Assembly (NCBI RefSeq): GCF_013373795.3
Contig: NZ_CP088022.1
Span: 8,191,501-8,255,500 of the forward strand
DNA from: Bradyrhizobium quebecense
GTDB lineage: Bacteria; Pseudomonadota; Alphaproteobacteria; Rhizobiales; Xanthobacteraceae
Direction: 5' to 3'
Length of the DNA stretch: 64,000 bases
Positions 39,726 through 49,074 of this stretch are shown one piece after another. Made by a program: the position numbers and the translations under genes. Under the pieces are notes generated by a model, which searched no databases, had not been told where the DNA came from, and saw only the letters and a program-made list of their open reading frames with translations. Numbering within the stretch: position 1 is the first letter of the stretch; each line of letters starts with the position of its first letter.

Positions 39726-40889
39726 GTGACATCGGGCGAAGCGAGTGGGGAGGCGGCAAAGCCGTTGTCTGAACCGGCCGTCTCGGACATGCCGCTGCTG
39801 CGGATCGATGGCGTCGCCAAATCGTTCGGCAATTTCCGCGCGGTCGACCGGCTCTCGCTCGACATCCGTGCCGGCGAGTTCTTCGCGCTGCTCGGCCCGA
39901 GCGGCTGCGGCAAGACCACGCTGCTGCGTATGCTCGCAGGCTTCGAGACCCCGGACGAGGGCCGCATCCTGCTCGGGGGCAACGACATCGCCCAGGTGCT
40001 GCCGCATGAGCGGCCCGTCAACATGATGTTCCAGAACTATGCGCTGTTCCCGCATCTGTCGGTGCGCGACAACATCGCCTTCGGCCTCAGGCGCGCGGGC
40101 ATGGCGCGCCGCGATATCGCGAGCCGCGTCGCGGAAATGGTGTCGCTCGTCAAGCTCGGGGGGCTCGAGAAGCGCAAGCCCGACCAGCTCTCCGGCGGGC
40201 AGCGACAGCGCGTCGCGCTGGCGCGCTCGCTGGCGCGCCGCCCGCAGGTGCTGCTGCTCGACGAGCCGCTCGCCGCGCTCGACAAGAAGCTGCGCGAGAG
40301 CACGCAAGGAGAGCTGATGGAGCTGCAACGCCGGCTCGGCATGACCTTCATCATCGTCACCCACGATCAGGAGGAGGCGATGACGATGGCCGGCCGGATC
40401 GGGGTGATGGATGCCGGCCGTCTGGTCCAGGTCGCCACCCCGCGCAATCTCTACGAGGCACCGGCCTCGCGCTGGATCGCCGAGTTTGTCGGCGACATCA
40501 ATCTGTTCAACGGCCAGGTTGCCGCCCGCGAGAATGGACGGTTGACGGTCTCGACCGCGGAAGCAGGCGCGCTCGCGGTCAGCGAGCTGTGGCCGCCGGT
40601 GACCAAGGAGGTCGTCAGCGTCGCGATCCGGCCCGAGAAGGTGAAGCTGTCGCGCCGCGCGCCGGCCTCGGACGCGGGCGCATCGCAGACGATCAACCGG
40701 CTGGAGGGCGTCGTCACCGACGTCAACTACCTCGGCGGCGTGACGAGCTACCGGGTGAAGCTGGAGACGGGCGCGGTGGTGCGTTCGTCGATGGCCAATA
40801 CCGCGCGGCTCGATGTCGACGCCTATCTCGCCGGCCAGCGCGTGGTGGCGTGGTTCACCGCCGATGACTGCCTGGTACTCGAGCAATGA
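39726..40889 (+). CDS. Polyamine-type ABC transporter ATPase (PotA/PotG-like)
   Basis: This 387-aa ABC ATPase has Walker A GPSGCGKTTLL (about residues 57-67), Q-loop QNYALFPHLSV, signature LSGGQRQRVALARSLA and Walker B LLLDEPLAALDKKL. The C-terminal TOBE-type domain has AIRPEKVKL. The sequence fits spermidine/putrescine importer ATPases. It starts with GTG at 39726. The stop overlaps the next ORF by 4 bp, so the three genes form one operon. No periplasmic binding-protein gene precedes it, unlike most pot operons, so the substrate is inferred. Confidence 0.87.
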   Translation: MTSGEASGEAAKPLSEPAVSDMPLLRIDGVAKSFGNFRAVDRLSLDIRAGEFFALLGPSGCGKTTLLRMLAGFETPDEGRILLGGNDIAQVLPHERPVNMMFQNYALFPHLSVRDNIAFGLRRAGMARRDIASRVAEMVSLVKLGGLEKRKPDQLSGGQRQRVALARSLARRPQVLLLDEPLAALDKKLRESTQGELMELQRRLGMTFIIVTHDQEEAMTMAGRIGVMDAGRLVQVATPRNLYEAPASRWIAEFVGDINLFNGQVAARENGRLTVSTAEAGALAVSELWPPVTKEVVSVAIRPEKVKLSRRAPASDAGASQTINRLEGVVTDVNYLGGVTSYRVKLETGAVVRSSMANTARLDVDAYLAGQRVVAWFTADDCLVLEQ

Positions 40890-41800
40890 GCGCGCGCCGC
40901 ATCTTCGCCCGGCCGGCGCGGCTCGCCGCGATCGCGCCCTACCTCTGGATGGTGCTGTTCTTCCTGGTGCCGTTCGGCTTCGTGCTGAAGATCAGCCTGT
41001 CGCAGACCGCGATCGCGCAGCCGCCCTACACGCCGGTGTTCGATTTCACCGAGGGCCGCGCGGCGCTGGCGGCGGCGTTTGCGCAACTGTCGTTCGACAA
41101 TTTCCGCCTGCTGCTGCAGGACAATCTGTACATCCTGTCCTATCTGCGCAGCCTCGTTGTCGCCGTGACCTCGACGCTGATCCTGCTGCTGATCGGGTAC
41201 CCGATCGCGTACGGCATGGCGCGGCTGCCGCAGCGCTTGCAGGGCGTGGCGATGATGCTGGTCATCGTGCCGTTCTGGACTTCATTCCTGATCCGCATCT
41301 ATGCCTGGATCAACATCCTGCAGCATGACGGCCTGCTCAATCAGATCTTGCGGGCGCTGCACATCGTGTCCGCGCCGGTGGTCTGGCTGTCGACCGATAG
41401 CGCAATGTATCTCGGCATCGTCTACTCCTATCTGCCGTTCATGATCCTGCCGCTCTATGCGACGCTCTCGAAGATGGATGCGTCGCTCTTGGAAGCGGCG
41501 GGCGATCTCGGCGCCTCGCCGCTGCAGGCGTTCTGGCTGGTGACGTTCCCGCTGTCGCTGCCGGGCGTCGGCGCCGGCGCGCTGCTCTGCTTCATTCCGA
41601 TCGTCGGCGAGTTCGTGATCCCCGATCTGCTTGCCGGCTCCAACTCGCTGATGATCGGGCAGACGCTGTGGCTCGAGTTCTTCACCAACAAGGACTGGCC
41701 GGTGGCGTCAGCCGCGGCGGTCGCATTGTTGCTGCTGCTGGTGCCGCCGCTCGTGCTCTACGACCGCCTGCAGCGCCGCCAGCTCGAGAGTAATCGCTGA
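40886..41800 (+). CDS. Polyamine-type ABC transporter permease (PotB/PotH-like)
   Basis: This 304-aa inner-membrane protein has about six helices. The EAA loop that contacts the ATPase is LEAAGDLGASPLQAFWLVTFPLSLPG (about residues 200-225, shown here with the G x-fold). The N-terminus PYLWMVLFFLVPFGFVLKISLSQ is typical of this permease type. It overlaps the ATPase gene by 4 bp (ATGA) and the next permease by 1 bp. Confidence 0.9.
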   Translation: MSARRIFARPARLAAIAPYLWMVLFFLVPFGFVLKISLSQTAIAQPPYTPVFDFTEGRAALAAAFAQLSFDNFRLLLQDNLYILSYLRSLVVAVTSTLILLLIGYPIAYGMARLPQRLQGVAMMLVIVPFWTSFLIRIYAWINILQHDGLLNQILRALHIVSAPVVWLSTDSAMYLGIVYSYLPFMILPLYATLSKMDASLLEAAGDLGASPLQAFWLVTFPLSLPGVGAGALLCFIPIVGEFVIPDLLAGSNSLMIGQTLWLEFFTNKDWPVASAAAVALLLLLVPPLVLYDRLQRRQLESNR

Positions 41801-42615
41801 TGACTGGCAACGTCACGAGGTTGACGCGCTTCAACATGACGTCGCTGGCGCTCGGGCTTGCGTTCCTTTATCTGCCGATCGTCATCCTGGTGATCTACTC
41901 CTTCAACGCCTCGCGGCTGGTGACGGTGTGGGGCGGCTGGTCGCTGCGCTGGTACCACGAGTTCTTCAGCGATCGCGCCATGCTGGAGGCGGCGTGGATG
42001 AGCCTGTCGGTCGCCGCGGTGTCGGCGACGCTGGCGACATTGCTGGGCACGCTGGCCGCGGTCGGGCTGGCGCGCGGGGAACGGTTCCGAGGGCGGGCGC
42101 TGTTCTCCGGCATGCTGTATTCGCCGCTGGTGATGCCCGAGGTGATCTCCGGCCTGTCGCTGCTGCTGCTGTTCGTGGCGCTGAATGCCGAACGCGGCTT
42201 CTGGACGGTGACGATCGCCCACACCACGCTGACGATGTGCTTCGTCACCGTCGTGGTGCAGTCGCGCCTCGCCACGCTCGACCGCAGCCTGGAGGAAGCC
42301 GCGATGGACCTCGGCTGCGATCCGGTGCGCGCGTTCCTCCTGGTGACGCTGCCGCTGATCGTGCCGGCGATCATAGCCGGCTGGATGCTGGCCTTTACGC
42401 TGTCGCTCGACGACGTCGTGATCGCGAGCTTCACCACCGGTCCCGGCTCGGCGACGCTGCCGATCCGGATCTATTCGGAGGTTCGGCTCGGCGTAAAGCC
42501 TGAGATCAACGCGATCTGCACGCTGGTGATCGCGCTGATCGCCGTGATCATCGTGGTCGCCTCGTTCGCCTCGAAACTGTCGAGCTCGCAGGGCGAGAGC
42601 GCCGCGCCGCTGTAG
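41800..42615 (+). CDS. Polyamine-type ABC transporter permease (PotC/PotI-like)
   Basis: This 271-aa inner-membrane permease is the partner of the preceding gene. The EAA loop is LEEAAMDLGCDPVRAFLLV, followed by TLPLIVPAI. The C-terminal part TLSLDDVVIASFTTGPGS is characteristic of PotC/PotI. The start ATG overlaps the upstream stop (TGATG). Its TAG stop codon forms the first three bases of dispersed repeat copy D. Confidence 0.9.
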   Translation: MTGNVTRLTRFNMTSLALGLAFLYLPIVILVIYSFNASRLVTVWGGWSLRWYHEFFSDRAMLEAAWMSLSVAAVSATLATLLGTLAAVGLARGERFRGRALFSGMLYSPLVMPEVISGLSLLLLFVALNAERGFWTVTIAHTTLTMCFVTVVVQSRLATLDRSLEEAAMDLGCDPVRAFLLVTLPLIVPAIIAGWMLAFTLSLDDVVIASFTTGPGSATLPIRIYSEVRLGVKPEINAICTLVIALIAVIIVVASFASKLSSSQGESAAPL

Positions 42616-42675
42616 ATTCTTGTTTGACGCGTTTTCTTCACGCGAACCGGTGTCCACTTCGCTCGAAAACGCTCT
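42613..42675 (+). repeat. Dispersed intergenic repeat, copy D
   Basis: TAGATTCTTGTTTGACGCG starts exactly at the stop codon of the PotC-like gene and runs to GAAAACGCTC at 42675. It has one T less in the T run than the copies at 2446 and 21096. It lies between two convergent ABC operons. Confidence 0.85.
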
Positions 42676-42679
42676 GGCC

Positions 42680-43531
42680 TCACGACTTGACGGCGCCGGC
42701 GGTCAGCCCGCCGACCATGTAACGCTTGAAGGCGTAGTACACCGCGGCCGGCGGCAGCGCGTAGATGAAGCCGGTGGTCATCAAGAGCTCCCACGGCGAG
42801 TCGTCGGCGGCTAGGAAGTTGCCGAGCGCGACCGGCAGCGTGATGTCGGTGTCCTTCGACAGCAGCAGGAACGCGTAGAGATATTCGTTCCAGGCGAGCA
42901 GGATCGCATAGGTGCCGACCGCGACCAGCGACGGCATCATCAGCGGCACATAGACCAGGCGGAACAGCTGCAACGTGGTGGCGCCGTCCATCGTCGCCGC
43001 CTCGTCGAGCTCGACCGGCAGCTTGTCGGAGGCCTGCTTCAGCACCCAGATCGCGTAGGGCGCGGCGATCGTCACCATCGCCAGGATCAGCGACCAGTGA
43101 TTGTTGAGCAGGCCGTAGGTGCCCATGGTGCGGTACATCGGCACGGCGAGGAATGCCGCCGGGATGAAGTAGGTGAACAGCGCCAGGTTCATCACAGCCC
43201 GGCCGCCCGGGACGCGCAGCCGCGAGATCGAGAATGCCGCGGCGGTGGCGACGAACAGCGTCAGCGCGCCGACGGCGAGCGCGATCACGGCCGAATTCCA
43301 GAACTGGATCCAGAAGTCGCGCAGGAAGTAATGCTGCTGGTGGAACACGATCGAGAAATTATGCAGCGTCGGATGCGTCGGCCACAGCTTGCCGGTGAAC
43401 GCGTCCTCCTTCGGCGAGATCGCGAATACGAACATGTGGTAGATCGGGATCATGGTCCAGATGAAGACCGGGATGCCGATCAGCAGCAGCTTGGCTTCGG
43501 TGCCGACTTCGCGGAGGGTGGGCAGCTTCAT
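42680..43531 (-). CDS. Carbohydrate ABC transporter permease (MalG-like)
   Basis: This 283-aa inner-membrane protein has six helices and the EAA motif ELDEAATMDGATTLQLFRLV, typical of MalG/UgpE-type sugar permeases. The ending LPPAAVYYAFKRYMVGGLTAGAVKS is also typical. The longer frame is a different reading of the upstream gene; the real start is ATG at 43531, which overlaps the previous stop by 4 bp. It ends 65 bp from the polyamine operon, tail to tail. Confidence 0.92.
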   Translation of the reverse strand: MKLPTLREVGTEAKLLLIGIPVFIWTMIPIYHMFVFAISPKEDAFTGKLWPTHPTLHNFSIVFHQQHYFLRDFWIQFWNSAVIALAVGALTLFVATAAAFSISRLRVPGGRAVMNLALFTYFIPAAFLAVPMYRTMGTYGLLNNHWSLILAMVTIAAPYAIWVLKQASDKLPVELDEAATMDGATTLQLFRLVYVPLMMPSLVAVGTYAILLAWNEYLYAFLLLSKDTDITLPVALGNFLAADDSPWELLMTTGFIYALPPAAVYYAFKRYMVGGLTAGAVKS

Positions 43532-44397
43532 CGCGACAACCGTTTCATCATGTAATAGACCAGCGGCAGCACGAACGGCATCGCGCAGACGATCGAGGCC
43601 ATCGCCAGCGACAGCTGGTCGAGCCTGAGATAGCGGATGCCCAGCGTCGACAGCACGTGGGTGAGGTCGGCGGGCCCGCCGCCGGTGAGCAGATAGACGC
43701 TGTTGAAATCGCCCAGCGTCCAGATCATCGAGAGCAGCGTGCAGGTAATGTAGAGCGTCTGCATCGACGGCCAGGTGATATAGCGGAATTTCTGCCACCA
43801 ATTGGCGCCGTCGACGTCGGATGCCTCGTACAGATCGTGCGGGATGGCGAGCCGCCCGGTCAGCAGGATCAGCGTCCAGAACGGCAGCGATTTCCAGATG
43901 TGCACGCCGATCGCCATCGCGAGCGCGACCGCCGGATCGTTCAGCCAGTTCGGGCCGTCGTCGCCGGTGAACTTGAAGATCAGCTGGTTGACCACGCCCC
44001 ATTCGGGATTGAGCATGAAGCGCACCGACAGGATGGTCGGGATCGACGGCACCGCCCAGGGCAGGATGAAGATGACAGACAGCCACCTGATCCAGGGTCG
44101 CTGCTGGGCGAAGAAGCCGGACAGGAACAGCGCGATCAGCATCTTGATGTTGATGCCGATGACCAGGAAGATCAGCGTGTTGACCGCCGCGCGCGCGAAG
44201 ATCGGGTCATTATAGAGCGCGACATAGCTTGACGGATGGCGCGCTAGCCACAGGCCGTAGCCGACCGGATAGACCACGAAGGCGAGGAAGACGAGCAGAT
44301 AGGGCACGAGCAGCACGATGCCCCAGACCTGCGGCGGCGACAGCCGCGCAGACAGTGGCGGCGAGGGGACATCGGATGCGGAGAGCGTGATCGCCAT
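43528..44397 (-). CDS. Carbohydrate ABC transporter permease (MalF-like)
   Basis: This 289-aa sugar ABC permease has six helices and the EAA loop LYEASDVDGANWWQKFRYITWPSM (conserved E-A-S and G). The start ATG at 44397 is chosen because the longer frame to 44514 reads through the upstream REP element. A gap of 198 bp separates it from the binding-protein gene and contains a two-REP palindrome. Sugar specificity is unknown. Confidence 0.9.
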   Translation of the reverse strand: MAITLSASDVPSPPLSARLSPPQVWGIVLLVPYLLVFLAFVVYPVGYGLWLARHPSSYVALYNDPIFARAAVNTLIFLVIGINIKMLIALFLSGFFAQQRPWIRWLSVIFILPWAVPSIPTILSVRFMLNPEWGVVNQLIFKFTGDDGPNWLNDPAVALAMAIGVHIWKSLPFWTLILLTGRLAIPHDLYEASDVDGANWWQKFRYITWPSMQTLYITCTLLSMIWTLGDFNSVYLLTGGGPADLTHVLSTLGIRYLRLDQLSLAMASIVCAMPFVLPLVYYMMKRLSR

Positions 44398-44437
44398 TCG
44401 GTTACTCTGGGAAGGAGATGCCGGACGCAACCACGCT

Positions 44438-44565
44438 GTCGTCCCGGCGAAAGCCGGGACCCATAACCACAGGTCCCGGTCGTTGCGCGAAAGTCGTCGA
44501 CCAGCATACCCCACAACTGCTGCCGCGGCGTATGGGTCCCGGCTTTCGCCGGGACGACGCGAAGC
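44438..44565. repeat. Two-REP palindromic element between binding-protein and permease genes
   Basis: A REP unit GTCGTCCCGGCGAAAGCCGG (44439-44458, continuing GACCCATA) is followed after about 50 bp by an inverted copy GGGTCCCGGCTTTCGCCGGG (44534-44553), so the two form an inverted pair. Each unit is itself a hairpin. A matching element occurs at 50483-51668, where it is interrupted by an IS30 copy. It lies between genes of the same operon. Confidence 0.85.
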
Positions 44566-44595
44566 AAGTGTCGGCAGCGCTGGTCATCCTCTACG

Positions 44596-45981
44596 TTACC
44601 CCGCGACCTGCTTGATGCGGGCGATCAGTTCGTCGACGGCCTTGTCCACCGGCACCTTCTCGCTGACGACGCGGTTCATGGCCTTGGCCCAGACGTTCTC
44701 GTTGTTCAGGATGGTGAACTTCCAGTTCTTGGTAAAGTCGAACGGCGCGGTGCCGCCGGTGAACTGATTCCAGACCGCCTTGCGATGCCGGTCGGCCTGC
44801 CAGAACGGGCTCGCCTGGCTGGCCTTGGTCACCGGGAACCAGCGGCCGAGCGCACCTTCGATATAGGGCCGGACGTTGTCTTCCTGCATCAGGAAGCTGA
44901 TGAACTGCTTGCCTTCTGCCTTGTTCTTGGCGTTGGCGAAGATCAGCCCGGTCTTGACGTCGGAGCGGTACCGGATCGTCGAGCCGTCCGGTGCCTTCGG
45001 GAACGACGCCGTGATGATGTCGTGCTCGTAGGCCTGCTTGCCGGCGGCGCGCTGCGCGTCGGTCAGCGCCGGGTTGGTCGAATCCTCGAACCACTTCGCC
45101 GCGATCGAGATCGTGAAATTGTGGGTCATCACGATTGTCTTGTTGTGGAAGGCGACGTTGTTGTCCGGGTCCTTCCAGGTCGTCGAGGACGGCGGCGTGC
45201 AGCCCTTGATGTAGGTGTCGGTATAGTCCTTCAGCGCGTGGATCAGGCCGTCGCGCACCTTGGGATCGTCGACCAGCAGCTTGCCGTCGTCGTCGACCAG
45301 CTTGACGTGGTAGGCGTCCATGAAGGTGTAGAACGACTGGAACGAGTCGGTGGATTCCACGCCCATCGGCTGGCCGACGCCGTAGATGCGCTGGCCGGTC
45401 GCCTTGCGGATCCCAGGCTGCACCTTGTCACACCAGAACGTCCAGTAATCCTCCCACTTGGTCGGGATGTCATCGGCCTTGAAGCCGGCCTTCTCCAGCA
45501 TGTCGCCCCAGATCTGGACGTGCATGCTCTGCTGCTTGAGCGGGAAGCCGTAATAGGACTTCTTCTTGGTGACGTCATTGTAGAGCAGGGCCGCTTCCAG
45601 CGTGTTCGGCGCGAAGGCGTCCTTCATCGGCAGCATGATGTCGGACAGGTCTTCGAGCTTGCCCTCGAAGGCCCACTTGCCCTGGGCCTGCACATCGTAG
45701 GTGTCGGAATAGGCGACGTCGGGCACGGAGCCGGAATCCAGCGCGGCAACCGTCTTCGGAATCATGTCCTGGATCGCGTATTGCGACAGTTCGACCTTGA
45801 TGCCGGTCTTGGCTTCGAATTTCTTGATCGTATCGAGCAGCGCGTCGTCTTCGGACTTGTAGAATCCCTTGCCCCACCAGACGGTGATCGTCTTGCCCTG
45901 GGCCAGAGCGGGTGCAGTTGCGGCGAACAGGCCGACCGCAGCGACCGCAATTGATAGCGCACCGATAACCTTGGATCTCAC
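44596..45981 (-). CDS. Sugar ABC transporter substrate-binding protein
   Basis: This 461-aa periplasmic binding protein has signal peptide RSKVIGALSIAVAAVGLFAA, cleaved after ALAQG (about residue 29). It is of the extracellular solute-binding family 1 type, beginning KTITVWWGKGFYKSEDD. GTG at 45981 is the start, with GGGGAGA 8 bases upstream. It is the first gene of the operon and should be made in excess over the permeases. No ATPase gene is present in this operon, so a shared ATPase is likely. Confidence 0.9.
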   Translation of the reverse strand: MRSKVIGALSIAVAAVGLFAATAPALAQGKTITVWWGKGFYKSEDDALLDTIKKFEAKTGIKVELSQYAIQDMIPKTVAALDSGSVPDVAYSDTYDVQAQGKWAFEGKLEDLSDIMLPMKDAFAPNTLEAALLYNDVTKKKSYYGFPLKQQSMHVQIWGDMLEKAGFKADDIPTKWEDYWTFWCDKVQPGIRKATGQRIYGVGQPMGVESTDSFQSFYTFMDAYHVKLVDDDGKLLVDDPKVRDGLIHALKDYTDTYIKGCTPPSSTTWKDPDNNVAFHNKTIVMTHNFTISIAAKWFEDSTNPALTDAQRAAGKQAYEHDIITASFPKAPDGSTIRYRSDVKTGLIFANAKNKAEGKQFISFLMQEDNVRPYIEGALGRWFPVTKASQASPFWQADRHRKAVWNQFTGGTAPFDFTKNWKFTILNNENVWAKAMNRVVSEKVPVDKAVDELIARIKQVAG

Positions 45982-46158
45982 GTTCTTCTCCCCTCATGAG
46001 GCCGGCTTTTTTAACCGGTTAGGGAAAACACTAGCGCATGCCCGTGACCCGATAAAGATGCTGCGTCGACGACTTCTGTAGGGGGCTCGCGGGAGAGCGT
46101 GGATCAGTCCCGCTGCATTGATGCGGAAAGTGAATGGATCGATCAGTTCGACCCTTGG

Positions 46159-48135
46159 TCAGTTCGATTTGGCATTCTCGACCGCTGTCGCCGGTGCGTT
46201 GGCGGGTGCGCCGGCCGCGGCATCGGGCGCGGCCGCGGGCCGCGCGGCTCCGCCGGTGATGCGCTCGATCACCGAGCGCACCGCGTCGCGGGTCTTGCGA
46301 TCCTTCACCGCGTCGAGCAACGGGGCGGATGCCGGCGAGCGGCGGATCAGGCTCTCCGGATCGGGGAAGATCAACGGATCGTCCCACGGGCCTTGGATCA
46401 CGAAGGGCAGATCGAACGCGGTGCCGCCGGCAGCCGCCGAGGTCAGGCTGGCGACGCCCTTGAGATCGTACTCGCGCGATGGCACCGAGGCGGTGCCGGT
46501 CAGCGTGATCTTCGCCGCGGGGCTCTCGACATGGATGTCGTCGGCGGTCGCGACGCCGTCGGCGAATTTCACCGAGACGCTGAGATTGTCATAGGGCGTC
46601 GAGCCGGAGCGGAAATTGCCGCCGCCGGACAGCGGCCGCTTCTCCAGCCGCCGCAGCAATTGCTCGACATTGAAGCCGGCGATCGCGCCGTCATGCCCGT
46701 TCAGCGTCGCGGTACCGTCCAGCGACGACGCGAGCCCGAACGGGCTCGAGCCGGAGGCCGTCAGCGAGACGTTGAGGTTGCCGCGGCCGGACAGCTTGTT
46801 GATACCGAACAGTTCGCTGGCACAGGCCTGCAGATCGACATCGGTGAACTGGAATTGCGCCCTGACGTCGGCGACCGCATCGGAGCGCGCGATCGCGAAC
46901 GAGCCCTTGGCGATGCCGCCATACATCTGCGCCTCGCCGACACTGAGCGCGAGCGCGCCGCCGCGCAGATTGGCGCCGAACGCGGTGCGGCCGAGCTTGG
47001 ACGGGCCGACCGTCACCTTGGCTGCCGACAGGCGCATGTCGAGATCGGTCGACGACAGCGAGGAGAGGTCGAACAGCTGCCTGTTCCAGTCGCGCTGGCC
47101 GCTGGCCAGCAGGCGGAACGTCGAGATGTAGGGCGTGAAATCGAGATTGCCGGCGGCAAGCGTCGCCTGCAGCGTCTGCCGGCCGTTATTGGCGTAGGTC
47201 ATCACGCCCTCGGCGACATTGCCGTCGAGCTCGACATTGACATTGGTCAGCGCGACCGAGCCGCCGACCACATTGGCGCGAGCCTTCAGTGCGAAGCGGC
47301 CGAAGCCGCCACCGCCGCCGGGCGGCGCCTGGCCCATCCAGCGCAACGCGTTGCGTAGCGACGGTGAGTCCATGGTGGCGGTGCCTTCCATCATCAGGCT
47401 GGTGCGGTTGGCGACGGTTCCGTCGAACGCAATCTTCAGCGGCGCGCTGGCAAGCCGCGCCTTGAGGCCGGAGCGGTCGCCCGACAGCAGCGCGACGAAA
47501 TCGCTGGCGCTGATCGAGCCGTCGACGCGCTCGCCGCGCCAGTCGAACTGGCCGGTTGCGGCAAAGGAACGCGAGATGGAGGGCCAGGCCAGTGAAAGGT
47601 CGATATCGCCGAGCTGTTCGGAGATGTGGTTGGTGCCGTCCTCGTAATTCAGCTCGCCGTCCTGGATCCGGATTTCCGAGAATGACACCTGGTTCTCGGC
47701 GCCGGGCGTCATCGTCTTGGCGATGGTCTCGACGAACGGGGTCCAGTTGCTCTCGCCGGCGCTGTCGCGAACCACATGGATATGCGGACGGAGCATCATG
47801 ACGTCGGCAATCTCGAACCGCCGCAGCAACAGCGGCAGGAGGCGCAGATTCGCGGTCAGCACGTCGACCTGCAAGGCCGGATCGGTGGTATCGGCGCCCT
47901 TCAGCCCGACGTTGTGAAAGGAGACATAGCTGCCGGGAAACACCGAAACGTCGATCGGCCCGTTGACGACGAGCTCGAGCCCGGTCACGGCGCGAATCTG
48001 CGCTTCCACCGCGCTCCGCAGCGCGTCCCGGTTGAGGAACCAGGACGTTCCGACCAGCCCGACGAGCGCCAGGCCGAAAAGCGCCGCGATCGGCATCCCC
48101 AGGCGCTTAATTCCTTGGGCAATCGTCAATGACAT
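46159..48135 (-). CDS. AsmA family protein
   Basis: This protein of about 658 aa has one N-terminal membrane helix (MPIAALFGLALVGLVGTSWF, about residues 14-33) followed by a long periplasmic beta-rich region. The AsmA signature appears at ALRSAVEAQIRAVTGLELVV and at the C-terminal SLTASGSSPFGLASSLDGT region. AsmA-like proteins bridge membranes and probably move phospholipids to the outer membrane. The final 40 residues are Ala/Pro-rich. The ATG at 48135 is chosen; the frame extends upstream to 48210. It is divergent from scoA across about 230 bp. Confidence 0.87.
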   Translation of the reverse strand: MSLTIAQGIKRLGMPIAALFGLALVGLVGTSWFLNRDALRSAVEAQIRAVTGLELVVNGPIDVSVFPGSYVSFHNVGLKGADTTDPALQVDVLTANLRLLPLLLRRFEIADVMMLRPHIHVVRDSAGESNWTPFVETIAKTMTPGAENQVSFSEIRIQDGELNYEDGTNHISEQLGDIDLSLAWPSISRSFAATGQFDWRGERVDGSISASDFVALLSGDRSGLKARLASAPLKIAFDGTVANRTSLMMEGTATMDSPSLRNALRWMGQAPPGGGGGFGRFALKARANVVGGSVALTNVNVELDGNVAEGVMTYANNGRQTLQATLAAGNLDFTPYISTFRLLASGQRDWNRQLFDLSSLSSTDLDMRLSAAKVTVGPSKLGRTAFGANLRGGALALSVGEAQMYGGIAKGSFAIARSDAVADVRAQFQFTDVDLQACASELFGINKLSGRGNLNVSLTASGSSPFGLASSLDGTATLNGHDGAIAGFNVEQLLRRLEKRPLSGGGNFRSGSTPYDNLSVSVKFADGVATADDIHVESPAAKITLTGTASVPSREYDLKGVASLTSAAAGGTAFDLPFVIQGPWDDPLIFPDPESLIRRSPASAPLLDAVKDRKTRDAVRSVIERITGGAARPAAAPDAAAGAPANAPATAVENAKSN

Positions 48136-48366
48136 ATCCGGTCGGGTTGAGTTTTGTCGGGTCGTCGTCGAACACTGCCGGCTGCGCAATGGAAGCCGGT
48201 GCCAACCCACGCAACTTGAAGGGTTTTCTTGTCGCTTTCAAGGCCATGTTGATGTCGCAGGCCGCCGCCCGTCGCCGCACGGGGCCGTGATTGACGCATC
48301 GCGAAGATTTCGCCTAATAATCCGCTGGACAGAGCCGTTCCGCGCCCTCCATCAGGTATTCATTGC

Positions 48367-49074
48367 ATGAACAAGGTTTATCCCGACGCCAAATCGGCAC
48401 TCGATGGTCTCCTCAAGGACGGCATGATGATCATGTCGGGCGGCTTCGGCCTCTGCGGCATCGCCGAGACCCTGTCGGATGCGATCCGCGATTCCGGCGT
48501 CAAGGGCCTGACGGTCGTCTCCAACAATGCCGGCGTCGACGGCATCGGCCTCAGCCGGCTGCTGGAGACGCGCCAGATCAAGAAGATGATCTCGTCCTAT
48601 GTCGGCGAGAACAAGCTGTTCGCCCAGCAATATCTCGCCGGCGAGCTCGAACTCGAGTTCAACCCGCAGGGCACGCTGGCCGAGCGCATCCGCGCCGGCG
48701 GCGCCGGAATCCCGGCCTTCTACACCAAGACCGGCGTCGGCACGCTGATCGCAGAAGGCAAGGAAGTGAAGGAATTCGACGGCGAGAAGTACATCATGGA
48801 ACGCGGCCTGTTCGCCGACGTCGCCATCGTGCATGCCTGGAAGGGCGACACCGCCGGCAACCTCGTCTACCGCAAGACCGCGCGCAACTTTAACCCGATG
48901 ATGGCGACCGCCGCGAAGGTCACTGTCGCCGAGGTCGAGCATCTGGTGCCGGCCGGCGAGATCGACCCGGACCACATCCACACCCCCGGCATTTTCGTCA
49001 AACGCATCATCGAGGTCGGGACCGGCAAGAAGCGGATCGAGTTCCGCAACACCCGCCCGCGGCCCGCCGCCTAA
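48367..49074 (+). CDS. scoA: 3-oxoacid CoA-transferase subunit A
   Basis: This 235-aa subunit of succinyl-CoA:3-ketoacid CoA-transferase activates acetoacetate using succinyl-CoA. It starts MNKVYPDAKSALDGLLKDGM and carries SGGFGLCGIAETLSDAI, the typical N-terminal segment, and VSNNAGVDGIGLSRLLE. Paired with scoB downstream, it should serve ketone-body and PHB degradation, which fits the phasin genes at the window end. A 49-bp palindrome separates it from scoB. Confidence 0.93.
   Translation: MNKVYPDAKSALDGLLKDGMMIMSGGFGLCGIAETLSDAIRDSGVKGLTVVSNNAGVDGIGLSRLLETRQIKKMISSYVGENKLFAQQYLAGELELEFNPQGTLAERIRAGGAGIPAFYTKTGVGTLIAEGKEVKEFDGEKYIMERGLFADVAIVHAWKGDTAGNLVYRKTARNFNPMMATAAKVTVAEVEHLVPAGEIDPDHIHTPGIFVKRIIEVGTGKKRIEFRNTRPRPAA

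Noticed and set aside
44400..44590. Short open frames inside the two-REP element
   Set aside because: They are translations of the repeat and the spacer, with no family similarity.
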